A DNA stretch of 36,918 nucleotides, from the NCBI GenBank assembly GCA_944363535.1, contig CALVUG010000010.1, positions 1 to 36,918 on the forward strand, given 5' to 3'. A model generated the notes under the pieces. That model ran no database searches. It was given only the letters and a program-made list of their open reading frames with translations, and had not been told where the DNA came from. This document shows positions 1-6,733 of the stretch, piece after piece (the first letter of the stretch is position 1; every line of letters begins with the position of its first letter). The stretch is from an uncultured Bacilli bacterium (GTDB lineage: Bacteria; Bacillota_I; Bacilli_A; RFN20; CAG-826). A program made the position numbers and the translations under genes.

Positions 1-77
1 TTTTACCAAGGAAGAAAAAGCGACCCCTAGGGGTCAGTCAATAATGCATCCCTTGGATACATATATTATTAATGAGA
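1..77. repeat. Left copy of 77-bp inverted terminal repeat
   Basis: The first 77 bases are the exact reverse complement of the last 77 (36842-36918); identity stops at base 78. The copy contains the palindrome GACCCCTAGGGGTC (22-35) and, on the minus strand, a following T-run, so it can act as a terminator for the CCA-enzyme gene. A length of exactly 77 is a common final k-mer in de Bruijn assemblers, so this is probably the first k bases of a longer repeat flanking the segment in inverted orientation. No transposase or tRNA is visible in it. Confidence 0.95.
15..35 (-). terminator. Palindromic terminator inside left terminal repeat
   Basis: On the minus strand GACCCCTAGGGGTC is followed by GCTTTTTC, a short GC-rich hairpin with a U-tract. 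It lies about 60 bases beyond the stop codon of the CCA-enzyme gene and is the only candidate terminator for it. The stem is fully palindromic, so a hairpin must leave about four central bases unpaired. Confidence 0.55.
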
Positions 78-95
78 TATTTAAGATTATAATCT

Positions 96-767
96 TTAAT
101 ACCTTTTTAAGATATTAAATTCTTTCAAAAGTTTAAAATAATTTTCATCGATCATCTGCATGCGATGTATTTCTTGATTCACTTTATCAGGATTTAATAG
201 TTTCAATAGATGAGCGTTTTCTTTCATCACTTGCGCGAGATGTGGTTCTAAATCGAAGTTAAGTAGTAACTTAAATCTTAAAGCACGAAGGATACGAAGT
301 GGGTCTTCTACGATACGCGTGTAAGGATTACCAATCGCACGAATAAGATAAAATCTTAAATCTTTTAAACCATCCGCAAAATCATAAATCTTTCCATCTT
401 TATCGATGTAGATAGCGTTGATAGTAAAATCTCTTCTTTTATAATCTTTTTCAATTTTATCAGTGAAAGTAATTTTTAAAGGATGACGATGATCTTCATA
501 TTCATCTTCTTCTCTTAAAGTTGTAATATCAACTCTTATCCCATCCATCTTTAAATAAGCACTTCCTAGATGCGCATAAGGCGCTTTTAAATCTTCGAGA
601 AATTCATTCATTTCTTCCACTCTCGCATCGCTACATAAATCTAAGTCATGGCATTCTCTTCCTAATAAGAAGTCACGTGAAGAACCACCGATCATGTAAA
701 GTTTATGACCATGATTTTCAAAGATGTCCGCGAGTGTTAAAAATGTTTGAGGTAAAGGTTTATCCAT
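96..767 (-). CDS. cca: Short class II CCA-adding enzyme / poly(A) polymerase family nucleotidyltransferase
   Basis: Adds or repairs the 3' CCA end of tRNAs in the cytoplasm. The head domain carries GGSSRD (27-32), the catalytic acids of DLD (41-43), D80 in a RVDIT context, and RRDFTINAI (111-119). The neck motif EDPLRILRALRF is at 154-165, with a likely motif E around 190-203. The protein ends at residue 223, just after the neck; family members usually have about 380-450 residues with body and tail domains that hold the tRNA elbow. The stop (96-98) is followed by further stops, so no simple frameshift restores a tail. All four tRNA genes in this window already encode CCA, which would leave mainly repair for this enzyme. 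A terminator separates it from hup upstream, so it probably has its own weak promoter. The family call is firm; CCA versus A-adding specificity cannot be read here. Confidence 0.85.
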   Translation of the reverse strand: MDKPLPQTFLTLADIFENHGHKLYMIGGSSRDFLLGRECHDLDLCSDARVEEMNEFLEDLKAPYAHLGSAYLKMDGIRVDITTLREEDEYEDHRHPLKITFTDKIEKDYKRRDFTINAIYIDKDGKIYDFADGLKDLRFYLIRAIGNPYTRIVEDPLRILRALRFKLLLNFDLEPHLAQVMKENAHLLKLLNPDKVNQEIHRMQMIDENYFKLLKEFNILKRY

Positions 768-796
768 ACATTCTTATTTTAAAGATAATTTATCAA

Positions 797-821
797 TTAA
801 AAAAGCCCCGAAGGACTTTTT
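797..821 (-). terminator. UUCG-loop terminator after hup
   Basis: The minus strand reads AAGTCC-TTCG-GGGCTT followed by a T-run: a 6-bp stem (one G-U pair) closed by a UUCG tetraloop. It lies between the hup stop and the start of the CCA-enzyme gene. Confidence 0.85.
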
Positions 822-847
822 GTAAGAACGATATAACACGTTAAAGA

Positions 848-1123
848 TTATTTATTTAATTTATCTTTTAGCGTTTGAGCGGTTTTGAAACGAACAAGTT
901 TCATTTCAGGAATGTCGATGTGGACACCTGTGCGCGGATTCGTACCTTTTCTTGCTTTATGCACTTTTGGTTCTAAGACACCAAAATTAGAAATATGCAC
1001 ATCTCCGCCATTCACTAATTCATCAGAAATAGTATCGAAAAGAGCACCGACAACATCTTCAACAATATAGTTAGGATAATCGACTCTTTGAACGATTCGA
1101 TCAATTAGATCTCGCTTATTCAT
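848..1123 (-). CDS. hup: HU family histone-like DNA-binding protein
   Basis: Small dimeric nucleoid protein that bends and compacts DNA. At 91 residues it has the usual HU length. The N-terminal helical part (1-40) leads into the SNFGVLEP strand region (45-52), and the DNA-wrapping arm carries NPRTG (62-66) with the intercalating proline at 63; the RFK segment at 78-80 is also typical. The start is firm: AAAGGAGG lies 6-7 bases before the ATG. It has its own promoter and a UUCG terminator and is therefore a monocistronic unit next to gpsA, as hbs is near gpsA and der in Bacillus. Confidence 0.96.
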   Translation of the reverse strand: MNKRDLIDRIVQRVDYPNYIVEDVVGALFDTISDELVNGGDVHISNFGVLEPKVHKARKGTNPRTGVHIDIPEMKLVRFKTAQTLKDKLNK

Positions 1124-1150
1124 AACGTTCCTCCTTTCACTCTTTATCTT

Positions 1151-1180
1151 ATTATAAAATAAAATTTACTAATTTTACAA
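1151..1180 (-). promoter_or_regulatory. hup promoter
   Basis: Minus strand TTGTAA (1175-1180), 18-base spacer, TATAAT (1151-1156). It lies wholly in the gap between gpsA and hup, upstream of the strong Shine-Dalgarno of hup. Confidence 0.6.
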
Positions 1181-1182
1181 AA

Positions 1183-2181
1183 TCAATCTTCACTCTTCAA
1201 AGGTCTTAACATCAATTCACGACAAATTGTCGAAGGTTTGGCTCCCTCATAAATAATTTGATAAAGTGCTTCGATGATCGGTAAATGTATCTTATGAACG
1301 TGGCCTAATTCATGTAATACTTTGATGGTACGAATACCTTCAACCGTCTTTTTATTCGTCTTTAAGAAATCTTTTACATCGTCATCTAAACCAATTTTTA
1401 ATCCAGCTTCAAAATTTCTAGAATGATATGAATAACACGTGACGATTAAATCACCTACACCAGTAAGACCATACAAAGTTTCTTTTTTGGCTCCGAAGAC
1501 GTGAGCGAGTCGACCAATTTCTAATAAGCCACGCGTCACAAGAGCCGCTCTTGCATTATCGCCTAATTTTAATCCTTCGATCATCCCACTCGCTAAAGCA
1601 ATAGCGTTTTTCATCGCTACTTGATATTCCGCCCCTATCTCATCTTTTAAAGTGTAAACTCTAAAATAATCATTCGCGAACATCTGCTGTACTTTCTTCG
1701 CCGCTTCTTCATCTTTGGAAACGGCACTTATCAAAGTGATATGTCTTAAAATTACTTCTTCAGCGTGCGATGGTCCAAGTAAGGAAGTGACTTCCCCTCT
1801 TTTCTTAAATGGAATAATTTTTCGAATGAGCGTAGAAATAGTAATATCTTCTTCAGGGTCAAATCCTTTCGCTGTATTGATAAATAAAACTTTTTTATCT
1901 AATAAGGTATCGATTTGTGTAAGGACGCTTCGCATAGCGATAGTCGGTATAGATAACACTAAGGCATCGGCAAAGTCGATTGCCTCTTTTAAATCACTTG
2001 TGCCTTTCATTTGAAGCGGTAATTTGACGTGAGGAAAATAAGAGACATTTTCATGTATCTCATTTAAAGATTTCACATCTTCAATCTTATTAGAATAGCA
2101 AAGAACTTCATGCCCATTATCGCATAGAACTTGCCCTAAGGCTGTACCCCACGTACCGAAACCGATGATGCTTACTTTCAT
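1183..2181 (-). CDS. gpsA: Glycerol-3-phosphate dehydrogenase [NAD(P)+]
   Basis: Reduces dihydroxyacetone phosphate to sn-glycerol-3-phosphate, the backbone for membrane phospholipids. The Rossmann motif GFGTWG is at 7-12, a conserved lysine sits in NTAKG (102-106), and the catalytic lysine is probably K191 in AMKNAIALASG. The family signature GDLIVTCYSYHSRN is at 243-256. The length of 332 is normal. The start codon overlaps the end of der by 4 bases, so the two are translationally coupled in a cmk-der-gpsA operon. Confidence 0.96.
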   Translation of the reverse strand: MKVSIIGFGTWGTALGQVLCDNGHEVLCYSNKIEDVKSLNEIHENVSYFPHVKLPLQMKGTSDLKEAIDFADALVLSIPTIAMRSVLTQIDTLLDKKVLFINTAKGFDPEEDITISTLIRKIIPFKKRGEVTSLLGPSHAEEVILRHITLISAVSKDEEAAKKVQQMFANDYFRVYTLKDEIGAEYQVAMKNAIALASGMIEGLKLGDNARAALVTRGLLEIGRLAHVFGAKKETLYGLTGVGDLIVTCYSYHSRNFEAGLKIGLDDDVKDFLKTNKKTVEGIRTIKVLHELGHVHKIHLPIIEALYQIIYEGAKPSTICRELMLRPLKSED

Positions 2182-3488
2182 TGTGTCTTTCTCCTAAAAA
2201 TTAATTTGATTGGTGAACCATCGAAGACGAAAGTCTCACGCAGACGATTTTTTAAATAACGTTCGTAAGAAAAATGTAGATAGTTAGGATCGTTACAAAA
2301 TAAGACGATAGTCGGAGGTTTAATAGCCACTTGATTTGCGTAATATATTCTTAATCTTCCCCCATTAAAATTTGGTGTCTCATTCATAATTTGTGCATCT
2401 TCGATCACGCTATTTAATAAAGAGGTTTGAATACGAGAAACATAACCATCGTAAGCGACGTCGATAGCTTTAAAAATCGTATGTAATCTTTCCTTTTTTA
2501 AAGCCGAGACAAAGACGATAGGAGCGTAATCTAAAAACTTAAATTCAGCACGTATCAATTTTTCAAATTCTTGCATCGTCTTTTCGTTTTTTTCCACTAA
2601 ATCCCACTTATTTACGACGATGATGATAGCTTTATCTTGTTCGATAGCGTAACCTATAACGTGCTTATCTTGTTCGATGATACCCACACTTGCGTCGATG
2701 ACAAGTAAGACGATGTCACTTCTTTCCATCGCTTTCAAAGCTCTTAAAGCACTATATTTATCGATAGCTTCATAGATCTTACCGCGCCTTTTTAACCCAG
2801 CCGTATCGATCACTTTATAACTTCTTCCATCACGAGTAAAATCGATGTCGATAGCGTCTCTTGTCGTCCCTTCAATATTCGATGTAATGACACGATTTTT
2901 ATTAATTAAAGCATTAGTCAAAGATGACTTACCAACATTAGGGCGACCCACTAAGGTAAAACAAATTTTACCCTCTTCTACTTGTTCTACTTTTGTAGGA
3001 AGATAAGAGACAATTTTATCTAATAAGTCACCGATCCCAATACCATGTACCCCACTTACTAAAATGGGTTCACCTAAACCTAGAGCGTAGAAATCGTAAA
3101 GATTTTCTACCTTATTTTTATTATCAGATTTATTGATAGCGAGGATGACTGGTTTCTTCTCTTTTCTTAAAATTCTTGCCACTAGTTCATCATCTTTTGA
3201 AACGCCTGTTTTTGCGTCCACTAAAAAGACGATGACATCCGCCTCTTCGATAGCGATTTTAGCTTGCATCCTAATCTCATCTTGGAAAGGACGATCTTCG
3301 ATTTCAATTCCACCCGTGTCGATTAAATAAAACGAATGACCAAGCCATTCGCATAGACCATACATCCTATCTCTTGTCACGCCCGGCATATCGTTAACGA
3401 TAGCTTTTCTTTCGCCGAGTAGACGATTGAAGATAGTAGATTTTCCGACGTTTGGACTACCTACTAAGGCGACGTAGCCTTTAGCCAT
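2178..3488 (-). CDS. der: Ribosome biogenesis GTPase Der (EngA)
   Basis: Essential double GTPase for maturation of the 50S subunit. Domain 1 has the P-loop GSPNVGKS (10-17), DTGG (57-60) and NKSD (119-122). Domain 2 has GRPNVGKS (181-188), DTAG (228-231) and NKWD (293-296). The C-terminal KH-like domain (about 350-436) contacts rRNA. The 436-residue length is typical. It overlaps the end of cmk by 8 bases and gpsA by 4. Confidence 0.97.
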   Translation of the reverse strand: MAKGYVALVGSPNVGKSTIFNRLLGERKAIVNDMPGVTRDRMYGLCEWLGHSFYLIDTGGIEIEDRPFQDEIRMQAKIAIEEADVIVFLVDAKTGVSKDDELVARILRKEKKPVILAINKSDNKNKVENLYDFYALGLGEPILVSGVHGIGIGDLLDKIVSYLPTKVEQVEEGKICFTLVGRPNVGKSSLTNALINKNRVITSNIEGTTRDAIDIDFTRDGRSYKVIDTAGLKRRGKIYEAIDKYSALRALKAMERSDIVLLVIDASVGIIEQDKHVIGYAIEQDKAIIIVVNKWDLVEKNEKTMQEFEKLIRAEFKFLDYAPIVFVSALKKERLHTIFKAIDVAYDGYVSRIQTSLLNSVIEDAQIMNETPNFNGGRLRIYYANQVAIKPPTIVLFCNDPNYLHFSYERYLKNRLRETFVFDGSPIKLIFRRKTQ

Positions 3489-4155
3489 TTTGTTCTCCCG
3501 TCTTCGTTTTAATAATTTTTAAAACTTCGTTTACAACTTCATCCACGCTCATAAAAGAAGTATCGATCAAAACTGAATCGCTCGCCGCTTTAAGTGGAGC
3601 GAATTCACGATGTGAATCGATGTAATCTCTTTTTCTTACATCTTGTTCGATTTCTTCTAAAGTACAAGGAATACCTTTTTGCATATTTTCTTCGTATCTT
3701 CTAATGGCTCTAGTTTCAACTGAAGCAATTTGAAAGATTTTTACTTTCGCATCTGGTAAGACGTAAGTGCCAATATCTCTACCATCCATGACGACGTTAG
3801 AAGTTTTCGCTAAGGCACGTTGTTGTTCCACTAAGGCAAGACGAATGTCTTTATAAGAAGCGATGTAAGAAACATTCGCGTTAATGTCAGGTTGTCTAAT
3901 TCTAAAAGTGACATCTTCATCATTTAAAAATACTTTATTATCAGGAGTTAAGGTGATGTGAACTTCAGGAATTAAAGCTACGCTTTTTTCTTCATCTTTT
4001 GGATCCACTCCTCTTAAAATCGTATGAAGAGTGTAGGCGCGATACATCGCTCCCGTATCGATATAAGTATAGCCTAATATTTCTGCGACTTTCTTAGCCA
4101 CAGTGGATTTGCCGGCTGCGGCTGGTCCATCGATTGCAACGCTGATGTAAGACAT
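3481..4155 (-). CDS. cmk: Cytidylate kinase
   Basis: Phosphorylates CMP and dCMP to the diphosphates using ATP. The P-loop GPAAAGKS is at 10-17, the nucleotide-binding DTGAMYRA at 33-40 and the conserved DGRDIGT at 124-130. At 224 residues it has normal length. A Shine-Dalgarno (AAGGAG) precedes the ATG, and the gene follows the small membrane protein gene by 12 bases, so that gene probably opens the operon. The order cmk-der-gpsA-hup matches Bacillus. Confidence 0.96.
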   Translation of the reverse strand: MSYISVAIDGPAAAGKSTVAKKVAEILGYTYIDTGAMYRAYTLHTILRGVDPKDEEKSVALIPEVHITLTPDNKVFLNDEDVTFRIRQPDINANVSYIASYKDIRLALVEQQRALAKTSNVVMDGRDIGTYVLPDAKVKIFQIASVETRAIRRYEENMQKGIPCTLEEIEQDVRKRDYIDSHREFAPLKAASDSVLIDTSFMSVDEVVNEVLKIIKTKTGEQNG

Positions 4156-4167
4156 AATTAACTCCTT

Positions 4168-4506
4168 TTAAAATAAGATGATACCGTAGGCGATAATTAA
4201 AGCGATGATAGCTAAAGAAAGAACAGAAATGATCGCATAATAAATTCTAATTTTTTTATTCATGCGAATGTAAGAAAAAGTCGATGGTTTATAGTCACCG
4301 TCTTTTTTTCCATCATCATTTAATTCTTCGTAATGTAAACCAAGATTAGGATGAGACATCAGTTGATCAATTTCTTGTTTCTTACTAGGATCAACTTCCA
4401 TCTTCGACGATGAAAAAGTCGTAATCGTATCGAAATCGTCATCATCCATCGCTTCGATCGATTTTCTTCTTTGCTTAAATAAGTCAGTTCTCGTCTTTTT
4501 CGTCAT
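4168..4506 (-). CDS. Small single-pass membrane protein of unknown function
   Basis: No family recognised. The 112-residue protein has a charged cytoplasmic-looking part with an acidic DDDDFD run (21-26) and lysine/arginine-rich segments, and one hydrophobic helix at about 87-110 that ends the protein. This looks like a C-terminal tail anchor. It has no signal peptide. It is the first gene of the cmk-der-gpsA operon, 12 bases before cmk, and a TATAAAAT box lies upstream in the gap shared with the divergent ferredoxin gene. Confidence 0.7.
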   Translation of the reverse strand: MTKKTRTDLFKQRRKSIEAMDDDDFDTITTFSSSKMEVDPSKKQEIDQLMSHPNLGLHYEELNDDGKKDGDYKPSTFSYIRMNKKIRIYYAIISVLSLAIIALIIAYGIILF

Positions 4507-4581
4507 AAACTCATTACCTAATTTTATATTCTAATAAAAATTAAGCTTCTTTTAAAGTGCGAGTGTTACTTTATTCCCATC

Positions 4582-4609
4582 TTGACAAAGCCGATAGATA
4601 ATTTATAAT
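4582..4609 (+). promoter_or_regulatory. Ferredoxin promoter
   Basis: Consensus TTGACA (4582-4587), 16-base spacer, TATAAT (4604-4609). The predicted transcript starts about 18 bases before the ferredoxin ATG, just upstream of its AGGAGG. Confidence 0.9.
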
Positions 4610-4634
4610 CAAAGCGTCTAGGAGGACGCAAACA

Positions 4635-4823
4635 ATGGCAAAGAAAGTCAATGTGAATAAGGATGTCTGCATCGGATGCGGTCTTTGTACAGGTTTACTT
4701 CCATCAGTGTTCGAATTTGACGATGATGGTAAAGCCAAAGCAAACGAAGTTCCAGCCGAAGATGAAGGCTCAATCGCTGATGTCGTCGCCCAATGCCCAG
4801 TTGGTGCTATCGAAGAAGAATAA
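4635..4823 (+). CDS. fer: [4Fe-4S] ferredoxin
   Basis: Low-potential electron carrier in the cytoplasm. The 62-residue protein has one cluster-binding set, C12-x2-C15-x2-C18 and C54 followed by proline, as in single-cluster Bacillus-type ferredoxins. The second cluster of clostridial 2[4Fe-4S] ferredoxins is absent. The surface is acidic. AGGAGG lies about 10 bases before the ATG, and a consensus promoter and a hairpin terminator make this a stand-alone gene. The redox partner is not in the window. Confidence 0.93.
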   Translation: MAKKVNVNKDVCIGCGLCTGLLPSVFEFDDDGKAKANEVPAEDEGSIADVVAQCPVGAIEEE

Positions 4824-4848
4824 TTTCTTACATCATAACGATTAAAAA

Positions 4849-4873
4849 GAAAAGAGCATTATCTCTTTTTTTC
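4849..4873. terminator. Bidirectional terminator between fer and ribU
   Basis: AAAAGAG (4850-4856), loop CATTAT, CTCTTTT (4863-4869) then more T. The preceding A-run gives a U-tract on the other strand too. The hairpin overlaps the last codons of ribU, so it can serve both converging genes. Confidence 0.75.
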
Positions 4874-5557
4874 TTGCTCTTCTTCTTGATTTATCGTCTC
4901 TACGACCACTTCTTTATTTTTCTTTTCTTCCGCTTTTTTAAGTTTAGCTTGATGGTAAGCATTAGCAATCTTTTCGATTGTTCGACGCATAATTTTATAG
5001 ATGAGTAAAGTCGCTACGACGACGATCGCATCTTTTAATGCATTAAACGGTAAAGCGATATAAAAACCATATGACCAGTCGAGGTTAGTGACGTATGGGA
5101 AAGTTTCTTGAATCATCGATAAATCTAATCCAAATAGATAAGCATAGAATGGAACGGAAATATAAATATTGACGATTAGTGCAAAGAATAATTGTAAGAT
5201 TGTTCCGACGAGTAAACCTAATAAAGCCCATTTAAATTTACGACGATATTTATAGATGATGACAGCCGGAATGATGAAGACGATAGAAAGAAATAAGTCC
5301 GTCAATTCCCCGACGCACATCGTCGAAGTCATCGGTAATTTGATGATCGTCTTAATAAAAATTGAGGTGAGCGCCACTAAGGGGCCATAAGCAAATCCAG
5401 CGACAAAATTAGGAATTTCATCGAGGTGAATTTCTAAAAATGAAGGAGCGAATGGTACCTTAAATTGTAAGCCGGGGACGACGTAAAGAATAGTCGCTAT
5501 CGCCCCGAAGATAGCGGACCTTGTCATGAAGAGAATAATCTTGTGTGTCCTTGACAT
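4859..5557 (-). CDS. ribU: ECF transporter riboflavin-specific S component RibU
   Basis: Membrane protein that binds riboflavin and joins the shared ECF energizing module (not in this window). The N-terminal half has the RibU-like layout: a first helix (about 7-28), a FAPSFLEIHLDEIP segment (36-49), then FVAGFAYGPL (51-60). About six hydrophobic segments are present and the C-terminus is a charged Lys/Glu tail of about 45 residues, longer than usual. The assignment is strongly supported by the FMN riboswitch in its 5' leader. The ATG directly follows the T-run of the leader terminator, and its Shine-Dalgarno AGGAG lies inside that hairpin. Confidence 0.93.
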   Translation of the reverse strand: MSRTHKIILFMTRSAIFGAIATILYVVPGLQFKVPFAPSFLEIHLDEIPNFVAGFAYGPLVALTSIFIKTIIKLPMTSTMCVGELTDLFLSIVFIIPAVIIYKYRRKFKWALLGLLVGTILQLFFALIVNIYISVPFYAYLFGLDLSMIQETFPYVTNLDWSYGFYIALPFNALKDAIVVVATLLIYKIMRRTIEKIANAYHQAKLKKAEEKKNKEVVVETINQEEEQEKKR

Positions 5558-5581
5558 AAAAAACTCCTAGCCAGGGCTAGG
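5558..5581 (-). terminator. FMN-riboswitch expression platform: terminator that also hides the ribU Shine-Dalgarno
   Basis: The minus strand reads CCTAGC-CCTG-GCTAGG then AGTTTTTT and the ATG. The 3' arm plus next bases supply AGGAG, the only Shine-Dalgarno for ribU, and the U-tract runs straight into the start codon. The hairpin's GCCCTG is complementary to CAGGGC in the first aptamer strand (5698-5703), a candidate antiterminator pairing. Confidence 0.85.
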
Positions 5582-5598
5582 AAAAGAAGAGAAAATGC

Positions 5599-5707
5599 AC
5601 TTCTTCCATCTTGACTTTAACAATCGCCACTTGAATTGCACAAGTTCATGCTCAACTAGAGCTCGCGGGGTATACCGCCGGTCGGAAATTACATCCTGCC
5701 CTGAAGT
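5599..5707 (-). promoter_or_regulatory. FMN riboswitch (RFN element)
   Basis: The minus strand shows the conserved RFN core: AGGGCAGG, then CCGACCGGCGG, CCCGCGAGC, a GTGGCGA segment, and AAAGTCAAGATGGAAGAAG. P1 pairs ACTTC (5703-5707 complement) with GAAGT (5599-5603 complement). FMN binding is expected to favour the downstream terminator hairpin and switch off ribU. Confidence 0.96.
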
Positions 5708-5713
5708 TTCTTT

Positions 5714-5742
5714 ATTATATAACTTCATCAGTGTATTGTTAA
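5714..5742 (-). promoter_or_regulatory. ribU promoter
   Basis: Minus strand TTAACA (5737-5742), 17-base spacer, TATAAT (5714-5719). The predicted start, near 5707, coincides with the first base pairs of aptamer P1, so the aptamer is the very 5' end of the mRNA. Confidence 0.75.
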
Positions 5743-5801
5743 CATATAACCTAATATTTTTCTTCTTTAGAAAAAATTATTTAATTTTTCAAGGAGTTGA
5801 G

Positions 5802-5807
5802 TATGAT
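5802..5807 (+). promoter_or_regulatory. -10 box of a probable leaderless promoter
   Basis: TATGAT ends 8 bases before the ATG at 5816, so the transcript would begin within about 2 bases of the start codon. The -35 region is poor. AAGGAG at 5791-5796 lies 19 bases from the ATG, too far to act, and would be upstream of the RNA start. Confidence 0.4.
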
Positions 5808-5815
5808 ATAACCAT

Positions 5816-6121
5816 ATGGAAAACGAATATTTAACGAAATCACAATTACGTAGACTTTTGACGAAACATGATCCCGTCGACGTTTTAAAATACATCGAAA
5901 AATGTGTCTTAAAAAATAAACCAGACGATGCACTCATGTTAACTTTAATTGATATTACGAAAAGTTATATTTATCTTTTGGCTGTGCAAGATACTTACGA
6001 TAAAGAACTTAACGATGAAATCACTAATAAAGCCATCATGGCCTTACATGACGTCATCACTTTATTAGGTTTTGAAGATATTAGACCTAATTTTGAATCT
6101 ATCGATAAACACGTCGCTTAA
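5816..6121 (+). CDS. Conserved-looking small cytoplasmic protein, function unknown
   Basis: No family recognised. The 101-residue protein is predicted mostly helical, with no signal or membrane segment and one cysteine (C31). The ATG at 5816 is the only sensible start, because an in-frame stop lies at 5804-5806. No Shine-Dalgarno is placed correctly and the -10 box is 8 bases upstream, so leaderless translation is likely. A strong terminator follows, so the gene is monocistronic. It sits between divergent ribU and hsp20 but shares regulation with neither. Codon use resembles the neighbours. Confidence 0.75.
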   Translation: MENEYLTKSQLRRLLTKHDPVDVLKYIEKCVLKNKPDDALMLTLIDITKSYIYLLAVQDTYDKELNDEITNKAIMALHDVITLLGFEDIRPNFESIDKHVA

Positions 6122-6158
6122 TTAAAATATTTTTTAAAAAATTAATATCATTTTTATT

Positions 6159-6184
6159 AATTCACACTGGTGAATTATTTTTTT
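6159..6184 (+). terminator. Terminator after the 101-residue gene
   Basis: AATTCAC (6159-6165), loop ACTG, GTGAATT (6170-6176), then A and seven T. A perfect 7-bp stem. Confidence 0.9.
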
Positions 6185-6192
6185 ATAAAAAA

Positions 6193-6219
6193 TTAGCACT
6201 TACCTATTGACAGTGCTAA
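6193..6219 (+). promoter_or_regulatory. CIRCE operator 1 (HrcA site)
   Basis: TTAGCACTT (6193-6201), 9 bases, CAGTGCTAA (6211-6219). Two half-site bases differ from the TTAGCACTC-N9-GAGTGCTAA consensus. It covers the -35 box of the hsp20 promoter. Confidence 0.85.
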
Positions 6220-6234
6220 AAATAGTCCTATAAT
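6207..6234 (+). promoter_or_regulatory. hsp20 promoter
   Basis: Consensus TTGACA (6207-6212), 16-base spacer, TATAAT (6229-6234). The -35 lies inside CIRCE 1, and the predicted start near 6241 lies inside CIRCE 2. Confidence 0.92.
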
Positions 6235-6238
6235 ATAG

Positions 6239-6265
6239 TTAGCACTTGAAAGATGTGAGTGCTAA
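6239..6265 (+). promoter_or_regulatory. CIRCE operator 2 (HrcA site)
   Basis: TTAGCACTT (6239-6247), 9 bases, GAGTGCTAA (6257-6265): one base off the consensus. It overlaps the transcription start. Together with CIRCE 1 it brackets the promoter on both sides. Confidence 0.95.
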
Positions 6266-6286
6266 AAATAATGGAGGTACACCAAT

Positions 6287-6718
6287 ATGGCAAAATATGA
6301 AACTCAACTTAGACATCACTATGATGAAGACTTATTCCCGTTCGATAATATTTTCGACGACTTCTTCTCTACCACGACTAGAAGAGTGGGTGAAATGCTT
6401 AAGACCGATATCTTAGAAGATAATGATCATTACACTTTGAAGATGGAAGTTCCAGGCGTCAAGAAAGAAAATATTAAGATGAGCTACGAAGATGGCTATC
6501 TTACCGTCTCTTGCACGAAGAGCGATGAAAATGATGAAAAATCTCATCACAAATACGTGCGTAAAGAAAGATATTTCGGTTCCTATTCACGTAGCTTCTA
6601 CATCGGTGAGATGGAAGATAACAAAATCGATGCTTCATTAAATGATGGTATCCTTACGATCAAACTTCCTAAAGAAGTTGAAAAAGCACCTGAGAAAAAA
6701 TTTATCGAAATTAAATAA
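6287..6718 (+). CDS. hsp20: Small heat-shock protein, Hsp20/alpha-crystallin family
   Basis: ATP-independent chaperone that holds unfolding proteins in oligomers. The 143-residue protein has a short N-terminal arm with an FDNIFDDFF segment (19-27), and an alpha-crystallin domain from about 40 to 135 containing DILEDNDHYTLKMEVPGVKKENI and SFYIGE. The domain ends in LNDGILTIKLPK, the family's usual closing strand motif. GGAGG lies 9 bases before the ATG. Two CIRCE sites around a consensus promoter show HrcA control; in Bacillota CIRCE usually governs groESL and dnaK, less often Hsp20. hrcA is not in the window. Confidence 0.95.
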   Translation: MAKYETQLRHHYDEDLFPFDNIFDDFFSTTTRRVGEMLKTDILEDNDHYTLKMEVPGVKKENIKMSYEDGYLTVSCTKSDENDEKSHHKYVRKERYFGSYSRSFYIGEMEDNKIDASLNDGILTIKLPKEVEKAPEKKFIEIK

Positions 6719-6733
6719 GTCTAAATTTCTAAT

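Noticed and set aside
885-1070. Plus-strand frame opposite hup, and similar frames opposite gpsA, der, sufS and others
   Set aside because: They are antisense shadows of well-identified genes and have no start signals.
5703-5726. GAAGTT/AACTTC inverted repeat upstream of the FMN aptamer as an alternative P1 partner
   Set aside because: The TTAACA-N17-TATAAT promoter lies across it, so the upstream arm is not transcribed.
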